From: Rhexocercosporidium sp. MPI-PUGE-AT-0058
Lineage: Eukaryota; Ascomycota; Leotiomycetes; Helotiales
Length of the DNA stretch: 64,000 bases
Reading direction: 5' to 3'
Assembly: GCA_020746875.1 (NCBI GenBank)
Contig: JAGTJL010000020.1
Location: forward strand, 682,001 to 746,000
Of the stretch, positions 23,790 to 36,352 are shown piece by piece. Under the pieces are notes generated by a model. That model saw only the letters and a program-made list of their open reading frames with translations, did not search any database and had not been told where the DNA came from. Positions within the stretch are counted from its first letter, which is position 1, and the number at the start of each line of letters is the position of its first letter. Position numbers and translations under genes: made by a program.

Positions 23790-25628
23790 CTACATGGGAT
23801 GAGCCACTAACCAGACATCTTGATAAGGGGCTCGAAATCTGCGCTTGCCATCCCAGAAATAGTAGATAGCACCAAATATACCCCATCCCACTAGAACGAC
23901 GGACGAATAATTCATGTTCGCCGCTGTCACAGGAAGTGCAAGCGGGAACATGCTGAAAATCACAACCACAACTATCCAGATCATGGAAACAATGTTGACG
24001 GCGAGACCCAACGCCTTGGGGAGTGCGAACGGGCCATAATGGCTTTTATCAAGCTTGGGACGCCCAAAGAAAGCCATATAGAAGATGGGCAAACAGTACG
24101 CTAGATAGGAGCCAATAATGGCCATGGAGAGAACTGCGTTGAAGGCAGTGACGTTGCCCAGGTATAACAGGCCCAGGAGGAGCTGGAGGATGGACACTAT
24201 GGCGATGGCCCGGACAGGAACGTGCAGCTTCGGATGCACATGGCTGAAATATGCAGAGAATGGAAGGCCATCATCGCGAGCAAATGCCCATAGGGTCCGC
24301 GATGTGGATGCAAGTCCTGCTATAGATCCTATCGTGGCAATGATGCAAGGTACTAAGGACATGAGTATGGTTCCCACTTTGGAGTGTGTGACATCAAGGA
24401 AGATTTGCATGAAGGGAAAGCCAGTCGGGGTTTCGAGGAGCGATGAAAGAGGGCTAGTAGAGTACAATAGCATGATGGTGTAACCCAAACCGAGGATTGC
24501 GTTGATGCTGACGCCCCCGAGCATGGCCAGAGGTACGTTGCGGCTAGCGTTGGGCATTTCCTCAGCTAGGTGGCATGCCGCGTCATAGCTGTACAGTAGC
24601 TAATCAGTATCAAGAGTACAAGTCCTGGGATGGTATTGGGTGGTACTGACCCAAGCATTGGGTAAACGGCACTCTGCAACCCAATTAGCCACGATACACC
24701 GTCGCTTGACCAGCCGCTAGAGTTGACGACTTCAGTGAAGACGAATGCTGTCGAGTTCTTGTCGCTCATGACTCCCAGGGTGATCATGATTCCGACGAGT
24801 GCGGTGATATGAAGGACGCCTACGGTAACTTTCATCAGTATACGGCATTCCATAAAGACACATGGAAAAGTGCAAACGAACCAGCAGCCAAGTTAACAGA
24901 AGGCAACAATTTGATTCCCAGTGTGTTGATAACAGCAGCGTAGACCAGAACAGCCCAGAAGAAGAGCATACCTTGCCATCGTGGACGATCGTATGACTCG
25001 TCCGTGATGACAATCAGAGACTGGAACTGGAGGCCAGCCGCAAACCCGGCTGAAGCAGTCAGGACGATTTGTCCACTGACAGATATCCAGCCTGTGGCCC
25101 AGGAAGCAGCTTCTCGACTTTTGGGCGGTGACATTGCTGCAACCCAGTGATATTGGCCTAGATTGAGAATCGGATCAGCTTTCAAAAGCATAGGCCCTGT
25201 ACAAAAGGGCAAGACAGACCTCCTGCTGTCGGATAGATAGACGCGATCTCGGCGAGGGACAATGCGATACACAAGGTGCAGATGAAGGAGAGGATGCTGT
25301 CATATTTCCGAATCAGTCGTCAAGACTCACTTGTACATGGTTGCTGAGACGTTGAGCGCACTTACTAATTGTAGAACAAGCACGGAGGTCCTCCGCTGAC
25401 CAAAGCTGACGAGATGACGGTGGACAAAGCCTCCCAAGTTGCCATCAAGCAGAGTACAAGCGAACCTAGGGCAAGGACAGAGAAGCCGCGGTTCAGTTCC
25501 TGTGTATGGCCAAGCTGCGCGAGTCGTTCCTCATCGCTGAGGCCTACGATTGAGTTGAAGTTAGAGGGTTCCAGCTTGTCCAAGCCCGTCTTGAGCCCGG
25601 TATCATGATCGGCAGCCATATCGACCAT
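23790..25628 (-). CDS. APC-family amino acid/choline/GABA-type permease
   Basis: Five exons on the minus strand: 25366-25628, 25220-25296, 24882-25157, 24651-24819 and 23790-24588; 527 residues. All four introns are GT-AG and 62-69 bp, and phases agree. The N-terminus has LAQLGHTQELNRGFSVLAL, then the family hallmarks: a transmembrane helix with ATWEALST, the SIYPTAGGQYHWVA block, and SRTLWAFARDDGLPFS in the later part. About twelve hydrophobic segments are visible. The family (ACT group of the APC superfamily) takes up amino acids, GABA, choline or polyamines by proton symport at the plasma membrane. The substrate cannot be fixed from sequence alone. The gene is intact. Confidence 0.92.
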
Positions 25629-25765
25629 CTCGTCTTGCCTTCTCTCGCTACCCGCAGGAAGTGCGGCAGTATAGAGGAGAATCCAGTAGGGTCTCTTTTG
25701 GGGAGGTTAGAGCACCAGTAGATGAGAAGCGGGGTACAGAGGAGTCAAGAAGGAAGATACGGAGT

Positions 25766-25821
25766 GTGAGAGAGAGGCAGAAATAGAGAGAGAGAGGGAG
25801 AGAGGGAGAGAGAGAGAGAGA
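25766..25821. repeat. GA-rich microsatellite upstream of the permease
   Basis: Nearly pure (GA)n with occasional GGG interruptions lies about 140-190 bp before the permease start. On the coding strand it reads as a CT tract, a common feature of fungal promoters and leaders. Confidence 0.85.
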
Positions 25822-26561
25822 TCAGGAAGGAAACAAGTGTGAATGAGGAGGGGCTGCGGCCATAGAGACGGCAGGTGAGGTTCTTATACACAGATATACA
25901 TAGCAGCGCACGCGGTACTGTGATTCCGGACATGATAAGCGAGGAAGCCTATTCTCGCCTGATAAAAACATCTCGGCTAGATGGGTAGTGTATGTACCTA
26001 CTGTACTATAGGATTGAGATAACAGTGTCAGGAGGAGCAGGAGTCAGGTAGGGAGCTAGGTAGATACAGTACACAATGTAATATTATGCGCGGCAGAGCG
26101 AGGCTGGCTCCGGAACAATCCCATATATTGGAAGCCTTCCGGAACTGTGCGGAACGGAGCTCTTCCGCCGTCCATGTATCACGTGATTACCGACCAGCGT
26201 GCTGAGTTGAGAAACACCACTATTCACGATATGCGTCGTACTAATCTACCTATACCTACTTGCATCCATTCATAAGTGCCTACTAAATTTGCTTCCGTCA
26301 CTCCTTTGGCCGACCTCCTCATCTACAAATCTTGGATTGTTGACTCTTTGCACCTCAATATCTCAGTCTCGGAATGTGTTCCACTAACCACCAGAGAATT
26401 TATTTCCGCTCTGAAAGCCCCCCCCACCCATCGTCCGTATCTACTTCACATGTTTAAATCTATAGATATGCCCTCCCTTACACTGCCTTCTCACTCATAC
26501 GAGCACATTTCCATTCTGTTATCCGATCATCACTGTTCGAATCTCTAAAATAGGTATCGCA
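25822..26561. other. Divergent promoter region between permease and MoaF gene
   Basis: No gene was seen. The two flanking genes point away from each other, so regulatory sites for both should lie between 25629 and 26561. The segment 26160-26200 has a CACGTGA element. Confidence 0.35.
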
Positions 26562-27378
26562 ATGGCATCAAACAGTACCCAGCCCTCTGGCTACCTGCCC
26601 CAGGAACAGTGGCCTACCCTCGCAGCGATGGCTGAGGGTTTCGACGAACACCTGATGCCGCCTTCGACAAAGCTAGTGGGGAAAGCTACGAGCACACCTT
26701 TGACAATGGCTGGCGAATCACACACGAATTCAAGGAATCCAAGGTTGACTGGGCGGTGCTGGAGGGCGAGGAAGCAGGATCATCGGGCGAGGCTGTGTAC
26801 AAGGCATATGAAGTGCGCGAGGGCATCTTTATGGTGGACTTCTACAAGGAAGCCCACAAGCAAGTAGTCACCCTGCTGCTGGACACGACGACAGGTCACC
26901 TGAAAGCTTGCATCTCTGGATTCGTCGATAAGGGTGTGAGCGCCGGACGTGGACCAGCTTCGTCGACGCCATCAAGTCGGGTGACCGCCCCGTCGACACC
27001 TTTCAGCTCACCGACGAGCTCGTTGGCAAACATTGCTTGTACCGCTATACCCCGCGGGATGCCTATCAGCATTTCTACGTCAGCACAGGCACGCTCATGT
27101 GGCACTGCCTCGCGGGTACAGAGAAGGACGTTTCTGATTCCGATCGGTGTAAAATGTTCAAGCTGTCCGAACGCCTGTATCTATTGTATTGGACCGAGAC
27201 GGTCATGCCAGTTGAGTCGATTGTGGTCATCGACCTCCAAGCAATGCGCTCCACGGGACGTTTCCTATGCTGGGACCCCAAGCCGCAGTCGGCGGTTCAT
27301 ATTCGCTTCGGCTCCCAGGCCACTCTTCTGAACGATGTAGACGTTGCTGCCGAACTAGCGAAACCGTTGAGAAGCTGA
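26562..27378 (+). pseudogene. moaF: MoaF-like protein with two -1 frameshifts
   Basis: The ATG at 26562 opens PSGYLPQEQWPTLAAMAEGF, then the frame shifts by -1 near 26648-26656 into SYEHTFDNGWRITHEF and YEVREGIFMVDFYKEAH. A second -1 shift near 26935-26946 leads into RTWTSFVDAIKSGDRPV and HFYVSTGTLMWHCLAGTEKD, to a TGA at 27376-27378. This is the two-lobed, lipocalin-like MoaF family: an N-terminal THxFxxxxVDW block and a C-terminal FYVS block. Despite its name, the family is not well tied to molybdopterin synthesis and may bind small ligands. The joined length of about 270 residues is normal for the family. Both shifts are one-base losses and no other damage is seen. Confidence 0.72.
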
Positions 27379-30300
27379 GTAGGACAAGTTTATCTTTTGT
27401 GTATTGTTCCATCGTGTTAAGAACACTAGCGAATTCATCGAGGCATTAGTCGCTAGGTAGACTTTATTTATGATATCTTAAGAGAGAACCTCCGCAAGCT
27501 AGCTAGTGCGCCTCGCTTAATTACAAAAGCGAAGAATATCTCTCGAGGTCCTGATTTATCCCCGCCCGAAAAAGCATCAAAAGTGAAACGAAAAATACGA
27601 GACAGGGTTCAAAACATCCATTCGGTTCGATATATTTGATTCCCAAAGTATGATGTGTTTGCGATTAGTATATTATGAGCAGCATCCAAGTGTCGGGGGA
27701 GTGACCTCGCTTACCTACCGAAGCAACCTTGCTCGCCCAGAAAGAAAGTCGAGCTGGTCGCACTTTGAACACCCGCGACTCGCAGATCCAACGGTTGAAG
27801 AGTTTTCTGGGGAGCCAACTAGTGGTCGGAGTAATGGTAAGGTAAGTACTGGAGAGGGAGACGTATGTTAGGCTTTAGCTTGCAATCATCGTCTCTCTAA
27901 AAGTCTTGACAGGTGTGTCTTTTCGAATGCCACCAATGTTGATATAGGCTCCGCTCGTCTATAGACGTGCTATGCTTTACGTACCTAATAGTTAGCACCG
28001 GTTTCGTCTCGGAATCCTGCTTCTTCTGAGAATCACCTGATGGAATGATTGTGTAAGAGGGAGAGATGAGGGGCAATGGCTTTGTTTCTATATGTTGGAG
28101 GCATGGGTTGTGTTTAGCCGGTGTCGGGATGAAATATGAGAGCCGCTCAGAGATTTTGAGAGTCCAGACAGGGATTATGCGTACTGTATTCATTTGGAAG
28201 TACAACAGAGCGAAAGGGGTGTGCGAAGGAGGGCAGGAAGTCTCAATCGGGATGGTACTTGAAGTGTTTTTGTAGCTGGCGGGAATTAGTGGGGTAGAGA
28301 ATGGTATAGATAGCAGGTAACTGCAAGATCATTGACTTCTTAGTCTCGCTTGATGTAAATCCCCGGTACGGGTTGTCCTTCAGTAGGTCGAGGTGCGGTG
28401 ATTCATTTACTTTATGTGTAGTGTAATTAATGCTCACATTTCCTTTAGAACATCGCTGAATGTCCCTGAAGGCGTTTATGTGTGCCGAGCGGAGGTTCTT
28501 GATAACTTACCAAGTAGCGTTAACGACAGGATGAGGTTCTACAATTGAGTTGGTGTCTACGTGATGGAGACAGATGTTCTTTGTCGCTTTTATGAGTTCT
28601 CAGGAGCTTAAGAAGGGAGTGTAGAGCGAATAGAGGGCAGGCATGGTTTCTAGAACTCAGCTTGGATCTGGTGGGATTCCATCAGGAATGACAAGAACGT
28701 AATAGTTGGCCACAGGACAGGAAAGGGGGATCAAGCAACCTTCGTATGACTCGATTAGGTTTTGAAACGAAGAGAATGAGAAGGGATTCAGCTCAAAATT
28801 CCGACTTTAGCGATGAGAAGATAGGAGATGGGTCCTCTGGCTGGGTTACTTTCTTGGGAGGACAAACCCGGTATGGTGACTCTTGGCCACTGCTTTTTGC
28901 CCGTCGAAATACGATACATATGCCTAGGATTATTTATATTATAAATTGGGAATGCGGTAACACATGAAGGAGGCAGCGAATACCGCAGGCGCAGGGTTGC
29001 GCCTCACATCAAACGATCCACGTGAAAATCCCGAGGTGCAAAATATCACGTGCGCCAACCAAACATTCCAGATCCTCCTGAAACGAAACACAAGCCGCGG
29101 CTCCCAAGCCACGAGAAACGAGGAAAGCCGATTGTTTCACAAAGTAGACCGGACGCAGAAAAAGAAGCAAAGAGAAAAGACGCAGGAGAAACGAAACAAA
29201 CAGTCACACGGTCGAGATTGGTCTACTGTACCGAGTGACATTTGAAGCTATCGCGACCTCGGACCTACCGGGGCTCGGACTGCACAGACTGGGCTGGATT
29301 CTTCTTGAGGGATTAACGACTAAGATCGAGGTTGCATGCGTTTTCGCACGGATTGTGGGATTCAGATGGCGGGTTTCAAACTCTCATATCGATAGCGCAG
29401 AGAATGATTTTCGTACAGTACTGTACTGTAGAATAATCGGTGCTGAAAGAAGACGAAAGGGGGAAGGATGATAGGAGACGAATAAGGGCACGTGTCCCTG
29501 CACAATCGTTGCATTATTATTACTTGTACTTTCGGACAAAATAAGAAGTCGGAAGAGGAGACGAGATGAGATGAGATGAAATAACAGAAGGATATAAGGA
29601 TCGAAAGGATCCTCTCGAATAAGATAGGCACCAAGACACTACGTTATGGCATGAAACGTTCATCATTTATTATCACCTAGGGAGAATCACCTCGGGTCGG
29701 CGGCGGGGGTGAGGCGTGGGTCGATGGGTTGATTGGGTTGTCGCATGACGAGTGTATGATGTATGATGAAAAGAAATGAGGACGCCGATTGATCGGCAAT
29801 CATTTAGGATACTGTTTGTTCCCGGGGGGCCGAGGAGGCTGTGTGTCCTTACTCCACACAGTATTTATTGATGAGATGATGAGAGGGAGGAGGGAGAGAG
29901 GGCTTCGGTTGGGTATTTTGGGTGGGTTGTGAATCCTGGATAATTTTTGCCAGTGATGAGAGTTCGGAAGTGCTGCGTTGTACAGGACCAGTCGGTGTAG
30001 TTGTACGGAAACGTCGGGCGTCCTGCAGGAAGAACAGGTACACGGTATCAGCGTGGATACACAGCGTCTGCAGAGTGAAAATGTAGATCTCTGTGACTTG
30101 GGCAGGGCACACGAGCAGCTGTCAGGGGGGGTTGTTGGATGATGGGAGTGACCACCACAGAGAGTGAGGAGCGAGGGGCGAGGGTATGGGTGAGATAGAT
30201 GAAATGAGGCTTTTGACTTTTGATCTGGAGAAGGGAACGAACCGAACGGAATAATTCCTCCTCCGTCTCTATCTCTCTATCTTTCTATCTTCTATCGCCA

Positions 30301-31201
30301 TCAGCCTTGTGTGCAATCACCGTGCCATCATGCAACCCCAAGTCTTATCGATTCCCAAATCCCAAGAACCCGCCTTCCCCTTCCCCCGTCTGCTTCCCCT
30401 TTCCATGATCTGATGATGATGATGCACAGAGGATACGACGTTGAGCTGAAAATAGTTGGCGCTTATTTCATGCTGTTCGTCCCATCACCAACAGTCTGGC
30501 GTGGAGGGACAGGGGAGGGGCAGGGGATGCGGCCGTGTGTAATTTTATTCCCCTGAGATCGGCCAGTGAGAGAAGGGGTTTGTTCCTGGAGCTTAACTTC
30601 ATTGGGTTAGGTGGCAGCTAGCTAGCAGGGAAGGGCTGAGCCAAGACCGAGCTAGCTGGGTACCTGCATGTCTAGTGGCAGCCCTGCTCTGGGCCAATCA
30701 GCCACTCAGAAAGCTCGCCGCTCATCCACCCAATCAACTGCTGAGGATGTTCGCCCACCCATCCAGCTGCACTCTTTGACTGACTTGGACCGCTTCTGCT
30801 TCTCCTTCCCTTTCTCCTCACCCTCCTTTCTGCAACCTCACCTCATCGTCACCAACGTCAATCCCCCGGCGACGACGACGGCAGCAGGATCGATCGCGCA
30901 CTCACTCCCATTCAGTCTCTTCAGTCGTCCTTCTTTTATCGACTTGATCTGATCGTTTGTTTGTTTACATTCGCTCATTCTTCCCACCCGCCCACTCACG
31001 TTCTCTACCCCCAAATTCCCTCTCTAATTCAATCCCTCCCGTCTGGTCCGCGCAAACAACAATACCGCGAATCGATAATACCCTCACCACAATACCAACA
31101 ACTCGACGATAATCTACCGCGGTTCCGCTGATCTGCGCGACACTGCCCTATTTGAATCTACCATCAACACCACCCATCTCGACGTGTTGATATCAAACAA
31201 G
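27379..31201. other. Long gene-poor stretch, then long promoter/leader of the Fus1-like gene
   Basis: No gene with a recognisable family or good codon pattern was found in about 3.8 kb. Open frames up to 100 codons (for example minus strand 29849-30112 and plus strand 28964-29245) lack motifs. From about 30770 the plus strand is strongly pyrimidine-rich. It continues to 31190 with CAACA-rich leader-like sequence, which suggests a long 5' UTR for the gene starting at 31202. Non-coding transcripts cannot be excluded. Confidence 0.4.
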
Positions 31202-32932
31202 ATGGCCCACAACCACCTCCACCGAGCGCATGCGCGACAAGAAGATGCCGCCACTGTCGTGTCCGTCGTCTACGTGACTGCTTCCAAGACCTTCGACGGC
31301 GAGATTGGAGGATACACTACAATTGGAGTCGCGATCGATACCTCCAAGGCCCCCGAACCCAAGCCAGAACCTACAACCTCTGCGGCTCCCAAGGCCAAGA
31401 CTGTGTCGTCTCCTCCTAAAATCCAAGCCGATTCCTCCTCTTCAGTCAAGGCCACCGGCAGACAAACTACTCTTCAGACCTCAGTTCTTCCTACCGCGAT
31501 CACCTCTCCGAAGACCTCGGTTGCATCGTCACTCGCACTCCTCGCCGCGACTGGTGGTGCATCAACTAGTTCAATTGCCTCAGCAGCGTCCTCGACCGCG
31601 ACATCGTCCAGCTCGACATCGGATTCGACCTCGGGCGGTATGAGTGCAGGTGGCAAGATCGGCATGGTTGTTGGTATCTTGTTACTGTTGGGTGCTGTTT
31701 TGTCGATTATTCTCTTCTGCTTCAAAAAGAGAAAGGCTGCAGCCAAGGCCGCAGAGGCTCGCGACACTGAAAAATACGACCAGGTCAATCGCGCGGCTAG
31801 TGTCCGTACGACAGCTACCGCTCCTCGCCTTTCCCTGCGACCAATCACCCAATTCCTACCAAACCTTGGAGAGAAGCGTTCAAGCCGTGGAAACCCTCTC
31901 GCAGCTCACCTTGCGCCTGTCGCCGAACCACAAGAGAAGACTGCTGCGAACAGACCAACGACTGGGCAATCAAACAACAAGGAGAATCCGTTTGGAAACC
32001 ACGCCGAGACTGTCCCAGCCCAGAACCCATTCGGGAACCACGCCAATATCGATCCTGTCAATGCTTCCGGTCCTGCTATTGTTGAGATGCCAGCTGAGCC
32101 TATGGTTCTCGCCGCCGCTGCCCCTGTTGGTCTTAAGCGTGGAGCTTCCAAGCGTGAGAATGGCCCGGCTCCTATGGATTTCACCAAATCTGGTCCATTA
32201 ATGGGTCCTCCAAGTCCTGCCGGAACAGAGTTCAGCATATCTTCCGAAACCCCCGGTACACCTGTCCAAACAAGCTCTGGTGCCGCCATTGCTGCTGCTG
32301 GAGGTAAGTTCGTCTACATCGTAAATCAAACAAATATTGACCTTCCAGGGCCTGCCAACTCTGCTGTACACCGAGTCCAACTTGATTTCAACCCATCCAT
32401 GGAGGACGAACTTGAACTCAAGCAAGGTCAACTGATCCGCGTTTTGCACGAGTATGATGATGGATGGGCTCTGTGCATCCGATTGGATAGATCCCGACAA
32501 GGTGTTGTACCACGTACTTGCTTGTCTACTCGCCCAGTCAAGCCTCGCCCAATGCAAAATGGTCCTCGAGGTCCACCACCACCAGGAATGCGCGGTCCCC
32601 CTCAACAACAACAGCAACAACGTCCCATGTCACCTGGCATGAACGGACAACGAATGGCTCCAAACGCTCTTCAAATTCGCCCATCCACGCCAAATGGTCA
32701 ACACCCACGCCCTGCTTCCCCAGCTGGATCCATGCAACAACGTCAACCAAGACCCATGGTCCAAGGACAAGAGCAAGGTCGCGTCCGTAGCAATTCCGCC
32801 GCTCAAACGCAACGCCCACGGATTGCCCCAAGTCCAAGCCAAATGAACCCAATGCCTCAATTCGACGGTGCTGGTTCTCCTCCCCAAGGATCCATTGTCG
32901 GACGGAAACCAGTCCCAGGCCAAGCCTTGTAG
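31202..32932 (+). CDS. Fus1-like single-pass membrane protein with C-terminal SH3 domain
   Basis: Open from ATG 31202 to TAG 32930-32932. The N-terminal ~150 residues are Ser/Thr/Ala-rich, like an O-glycosylated outer segment. One membrane helix follows (MVVGILLLLGAVLSIILFCF) with a basic KKRK stop-transfer signal. The cytoplasmic part carries two NPFGNHA repeats and an SH3 domain (RVQLDFNPSMEDELELKQG through GVVPRTCLS). A Pro/Gln-rich tail ends the protein. The stretch 32304-32348 is exactly 45 bp with GTAAGT and CCAG ends and keeps the frame, so it is very probably an intron, giving 561 rather than 576 residues. This layout matches yeast Fus1-type proteins, which act in cell fusion and polarity at the plasma membrane. 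Confidence 0.85.
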   Translation: MAHNHLHRAHARQEDAATVVSVVYVTASKTFDGEIGGYTTIGVAIDTSKAPEPKPEPTTSAAPKAKTVSSPPKIQADSSSSVKATGRQTTLQTSVLPTAITSPKTSVASSLALLAATGGASTSSIASAASSTATSSSSTSDSTSGGMSAGGKIGMVVGILLLLGAVLSIILFCFKKRKAAAKAAEARDTEKYDQVNRAASVRTTATAPRLSLRPITQFLPNLGEKRSSRGNPLAAHLAPVAEPQEKTAANRPTTGQSNNKENPFGNHAETVPAQNPFGNHANIDPVNASGPAIVEMPAEPMVLAAAAPVGLKRGASKRENGPAPMDFTKSGPLMGPPSPAGTEFSISSETPGTPVQTSSGAAIAAAGGKFVYIVNQTNIDLPGPANSAVHRVQLDFNPSMEDELELKQGQLIRVLHEYDDGWALCIRLDRSRQGVVPRTCLSTRPVKPRPMQNGPRGPPPPGMRGPPQQQQQQRPMSPGMNGQRMAPNALQIRPSTPNGQHPRPASPAGSMQQRQPRPMVQGQEQGRVRSNSAAQTQRPRIAPSPSQMNPMPQFDGAGSPPQGSIVGRKPVPGQAL

Positions 32933-35900
32933 ATAACCTCATTTCTTCTACATCAAAAGTCCTTTGGGAACAGACATTTGCTTGATTTTTCTCGCGTAGC
33001 GAAGAACGGGGACTGGCGTAATGGGATGGCGGTTTGACACGATGGGACACGAACGAATGTACAACTTTTCTTTTTCAGCTCACCTTCTCTTTCTCTACAA
33101 ATCTTTTTGGGGGGATTGCTACTTTGGGTTCTCTTCCTGCACATTTTCTCTGCTGCTATCGATTGAGCTTTGAGAGAGACAATGTTCTCTCATCGGCTGC
33201 TTCTTTTCCTTTATTTTCGAAGTACACATTTTGCTCAACGTTAGTTAGTAATGTGTATGTATGTAGATCGTCCTTTGACCTCCCTTTTTTTTCCTTTGTG
33301 TTTTTCAGATGGTGTGGTGGAGGTTGAGAGAAAGGGGTTGGATCAATTAGCTCGGCTGGATGAGGAGACTTTTAGGTTTTTCTCCATTGCTGTGCTCTGC
33401 CTGCTTGGTTGGAGATTCGTGATGGGGAGGAGTGGGTGTTGCTATGGAGGGTATTGGAGGGAAATCGACTGGCTTTGATGGGTGGATGGAGTGGTTCGCG
33501 CGCTGTGCTGTGCTGGCTTGTATGAGTCTTTACCTTTCTCTTTCAAGTGGATGCTGGCATTAGCAGGGTTTGTCACGGATGGATGGAATGATAGGGGAAG
33601 GACGGAGACGGGAGGATGGATGGATGGATGGGGAGAAATGGAGTGAAGTGTAGATAGCTTTCGCAATGGAGATGCCTTGCACCTGAATCCTCACCATCTA
33701 CTGATTTGCATGTCTAATTGTGAGATCGACGTGGTGTGCGATTGTAGGGGGGTGGATTAGGAGATCTAAGTTGTGTGCGAGTGCGGGTTGAGAAATGAGT
33801 AAACAAATTCTAGAAAGAACAGACGAGGAAGAGTAAGCGAGCAAGAGAGGAAACTCAGCGGCATCTTTTCCTTTCCCGTACGTATATGAGTATGAGGTTA
33901 GATGATGGTATGGGTCTGGGGCAGGGTTGGGGTGGTGGGGCTACCGTCTATCTATATATTCAGGACTTTCTATCTATCTGGCTGGTCGGATGGAGTGTGG
34001 TCGGGGGATATTTGAATTGAAGGGATGATGTTGGTTGAGGGGGGAGGGGAAAGGAGGGGAGGAGGTGCGTGGGGAGGTGGACTTGGGATGATGGAGTGCA
34101 GACGAAATGGTGAGGGAGAAGTGACCGTGGGTAGGTGGGACATTGACGGCTAGAGAAGAAGATGGGGGTGATGCGGGTGGTGATGGCGATGAGCGAGGAA
34201 TTTCCAATGGGAAGCGGACGACAAATGAGGCAGATGTAGTGAGTGATGTCTGAGGATGGTCAGAGGAGCAGAAGGCAAGAGATTGTGCTCATGTGCTTCG
34301 AGGCTGATGAGAGGGATGGCGAGGGTGAGGTTGTGAGGATTGTAAGCGTGTGAGGAAGGGTGCGGAGTTTTGTGACTATTGTTGAAGAAGTTATTGTGGT
34401 GGAATGTGGAGTTGTTGTCATTGCCTCGCTTGTTGCCGCCTTGGTTTCATATTTCCGAAACAACAAAAGGGTCAGGAGGCCATTGTGCGTAATTTCAACG
34501 TACAAGGTTACAATTCATTCCAGGGTCAGATTAAATTTTGAAGGTAGAGACAGGCGTCCTAGTGTTGGCCAACATTCTCAAATGATAGACACAAACATGT
34601 TAGAAATAGTATGATGATGTTAGAAGATAGGGAAAAAATAATTTGGAAAAGCGGGATCGTTATATATTGGTATACCTGTTGAACAGTGTGAGTGGGGTGC
34701 GGTTCTTGGAACTCACATGAGCCAGTCACTTCTGCTGGTACCATGCGTCTTGAGTGGACGCACTGAAGCTCGGGGGCTCAGAGGGGACGGTGGTTGAGAA
34801 GTTTGACGAGGTCAGGGGAAATGATATTAACTACCTCGATCTAGGACCAGATATCCTCGCCACACGAATCAGAGTTGAATTTGAACGAAACATTCCTGCC
34901 TATGAGCGCGAGCAGTTGTGCTGCCATGTGTAGGTGGTTCAGCAAGGAGATTTGGCCGTGGTTGTTTAGATCGCAGTTGCTGATATTCGAACTGATGAGG
35001 TGGCTCTGTTGGGAGGTGAGGATAGGAGAGAATCGAGATAGGAGATGTTGAATTGATAATTTTTGGTTGATTGACAGCGGATGGGATTTTCAGCCGGTGG
35101 AGTTGCAAGGAAACATGCCCAGAGGGTGGTATGAGTTGTTAAGACGGGGAGGGAGGCGCCTCAATTTGATCAGTGGGATAACGGCTGGGACGGGGTTTCC
35201 GGGGGCTCGGTATTTGCGAGAATCGGCGTGTATAATAGGGCTGGCTGATGCAGAATGTGGTCTTCCCCTCGGGAGAAGAGAAATGAGGAATAACTTTGAG
35301 CAGTTGATGTAAAAGGCTGTGGTTTGAAAAGTGACTGTGTGACCGAAAATCATCGTCTTCTAAAAGGTAATCTCCCTCTCCCTGTGCTCTCTTTTGGTAA
35401 TCTTTGACAGCGAAGGGAGGGGAGATTTATAGACACTTGGTTGTTGAAGAAAGTGGTAGATTCCGTAGATGGTTCAAGTGGAGATTGATTTACGTTCGGT
35501 CTTTATCATCACAAACATGATCCATATTCAATAAATAGGGCCATTAGGAGGAAAGTTGTGAGCCAAGCCTATGAAATCGCCATTTGGAGGAACTTAAGAG
35601 TCAACTGACACCGATGCGTGATCGAGGGCTTGGCCAGACACTTGACGAGCTACTAAGAGCTGCGTGTTCTACTTTCTGTCTTGTAGAGATGCTTTTCTCT
35701 GAGAGCCCTGACACTACGCAATGCTCACCGTAGTGGGCAAGTAGTCATCTTCCCACCTATTATATGCTCCTGCTGCAACACCTGGAGCTCTGCAGTCATG
35801 AAATGAGGCCAAAAATGACAGCTGCCAACTTTCGAGAACGTCCCATCCTCGTGCCTCATCACTGCCGAATCTAACGTCTCAACCTCTCCATTTTTGCCGT

Positions 35901-36188
35901 TACCCAGATCGAGGAACTAGACAACCTTCCCGCCACAATTTAATCCAAGCCGACACCAAGGACATCTTTATTATTCCCGTGGGCGGTCCTACGAGGTAGT
36001 GCGCCAATCTCCCATCTACCTTGGAGCGTTCTTTCTACGATATAATACGATCTAGTTATTTAGTTGTAGAAGGGGTGGAGTGGCATTCAATTTAAGGTCG
36101 AATGGCGTTGAATTGCAAGGAGAGACTGCAGAGTAACAAGGGAGGGTTGCAGGGGCCTATGAAGATTATTTGTCTCAGAAACAGTGAC
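32933..36188. other. Long gene-poor stretch
   Basis: No supported gene in about 3.2 kb. The part 33470-34340 is G-rich on the plus strand, with a short (GGAT)n run near 33612-33632 and many GATGG words. Open frames here are by-products of this skew. Confidence 0.4.
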
Positions 36189-36352
36189 GTACGTAAGGGA
36201 GTGGAAAGTGGGTCTCGCCCACCCCAAGTATTTTGCGTTAACAATTGAGGAAGTTTATGGAGAAAATCCTAGACTATCAGACTGTCCATTGGAAGGATAA
36301 CCTTACTGCCTTACAAGGGCGGGCGAGACCCACTTTCCACCCCCTTCCGTAC
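36189..36352. mobile_element. MITE-like element with about 38-bp terminal inverted repeats
   Basis: The left end (36189-36226) and the reverse complement of the right end (36315-36352) match at nearly all positions. Both begin GTACG, continue with AAGGG and share GTGGAAAGTGGGTCTCGCCC. The element is 164 bp with no coding capacity. A TA dinucleotide lies at each tip, consistent with a Tc1/mariner-type TA target site, so it is probably a non-autonomous derivative mobilised by such a transposase. It can fold into one long hairpin. Confidence 0.8.

Noticed and set aside
28964..29245. 93-codon frame rich in Lys, Arg and Gln
   Set aside because: Composition follows the local A/G-rich sequence; no homology pattern or leader.
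29849..30112. 87-codon minus-strand frame
   Set aside because: It begins with Met and has a plausible style, but no motif or splice context supports it.
33251..33478. Hydrophobic 75-codon frame
   Set aside because: Lies in the 3' flank of the SH3 gene and shows no conserved pattern.
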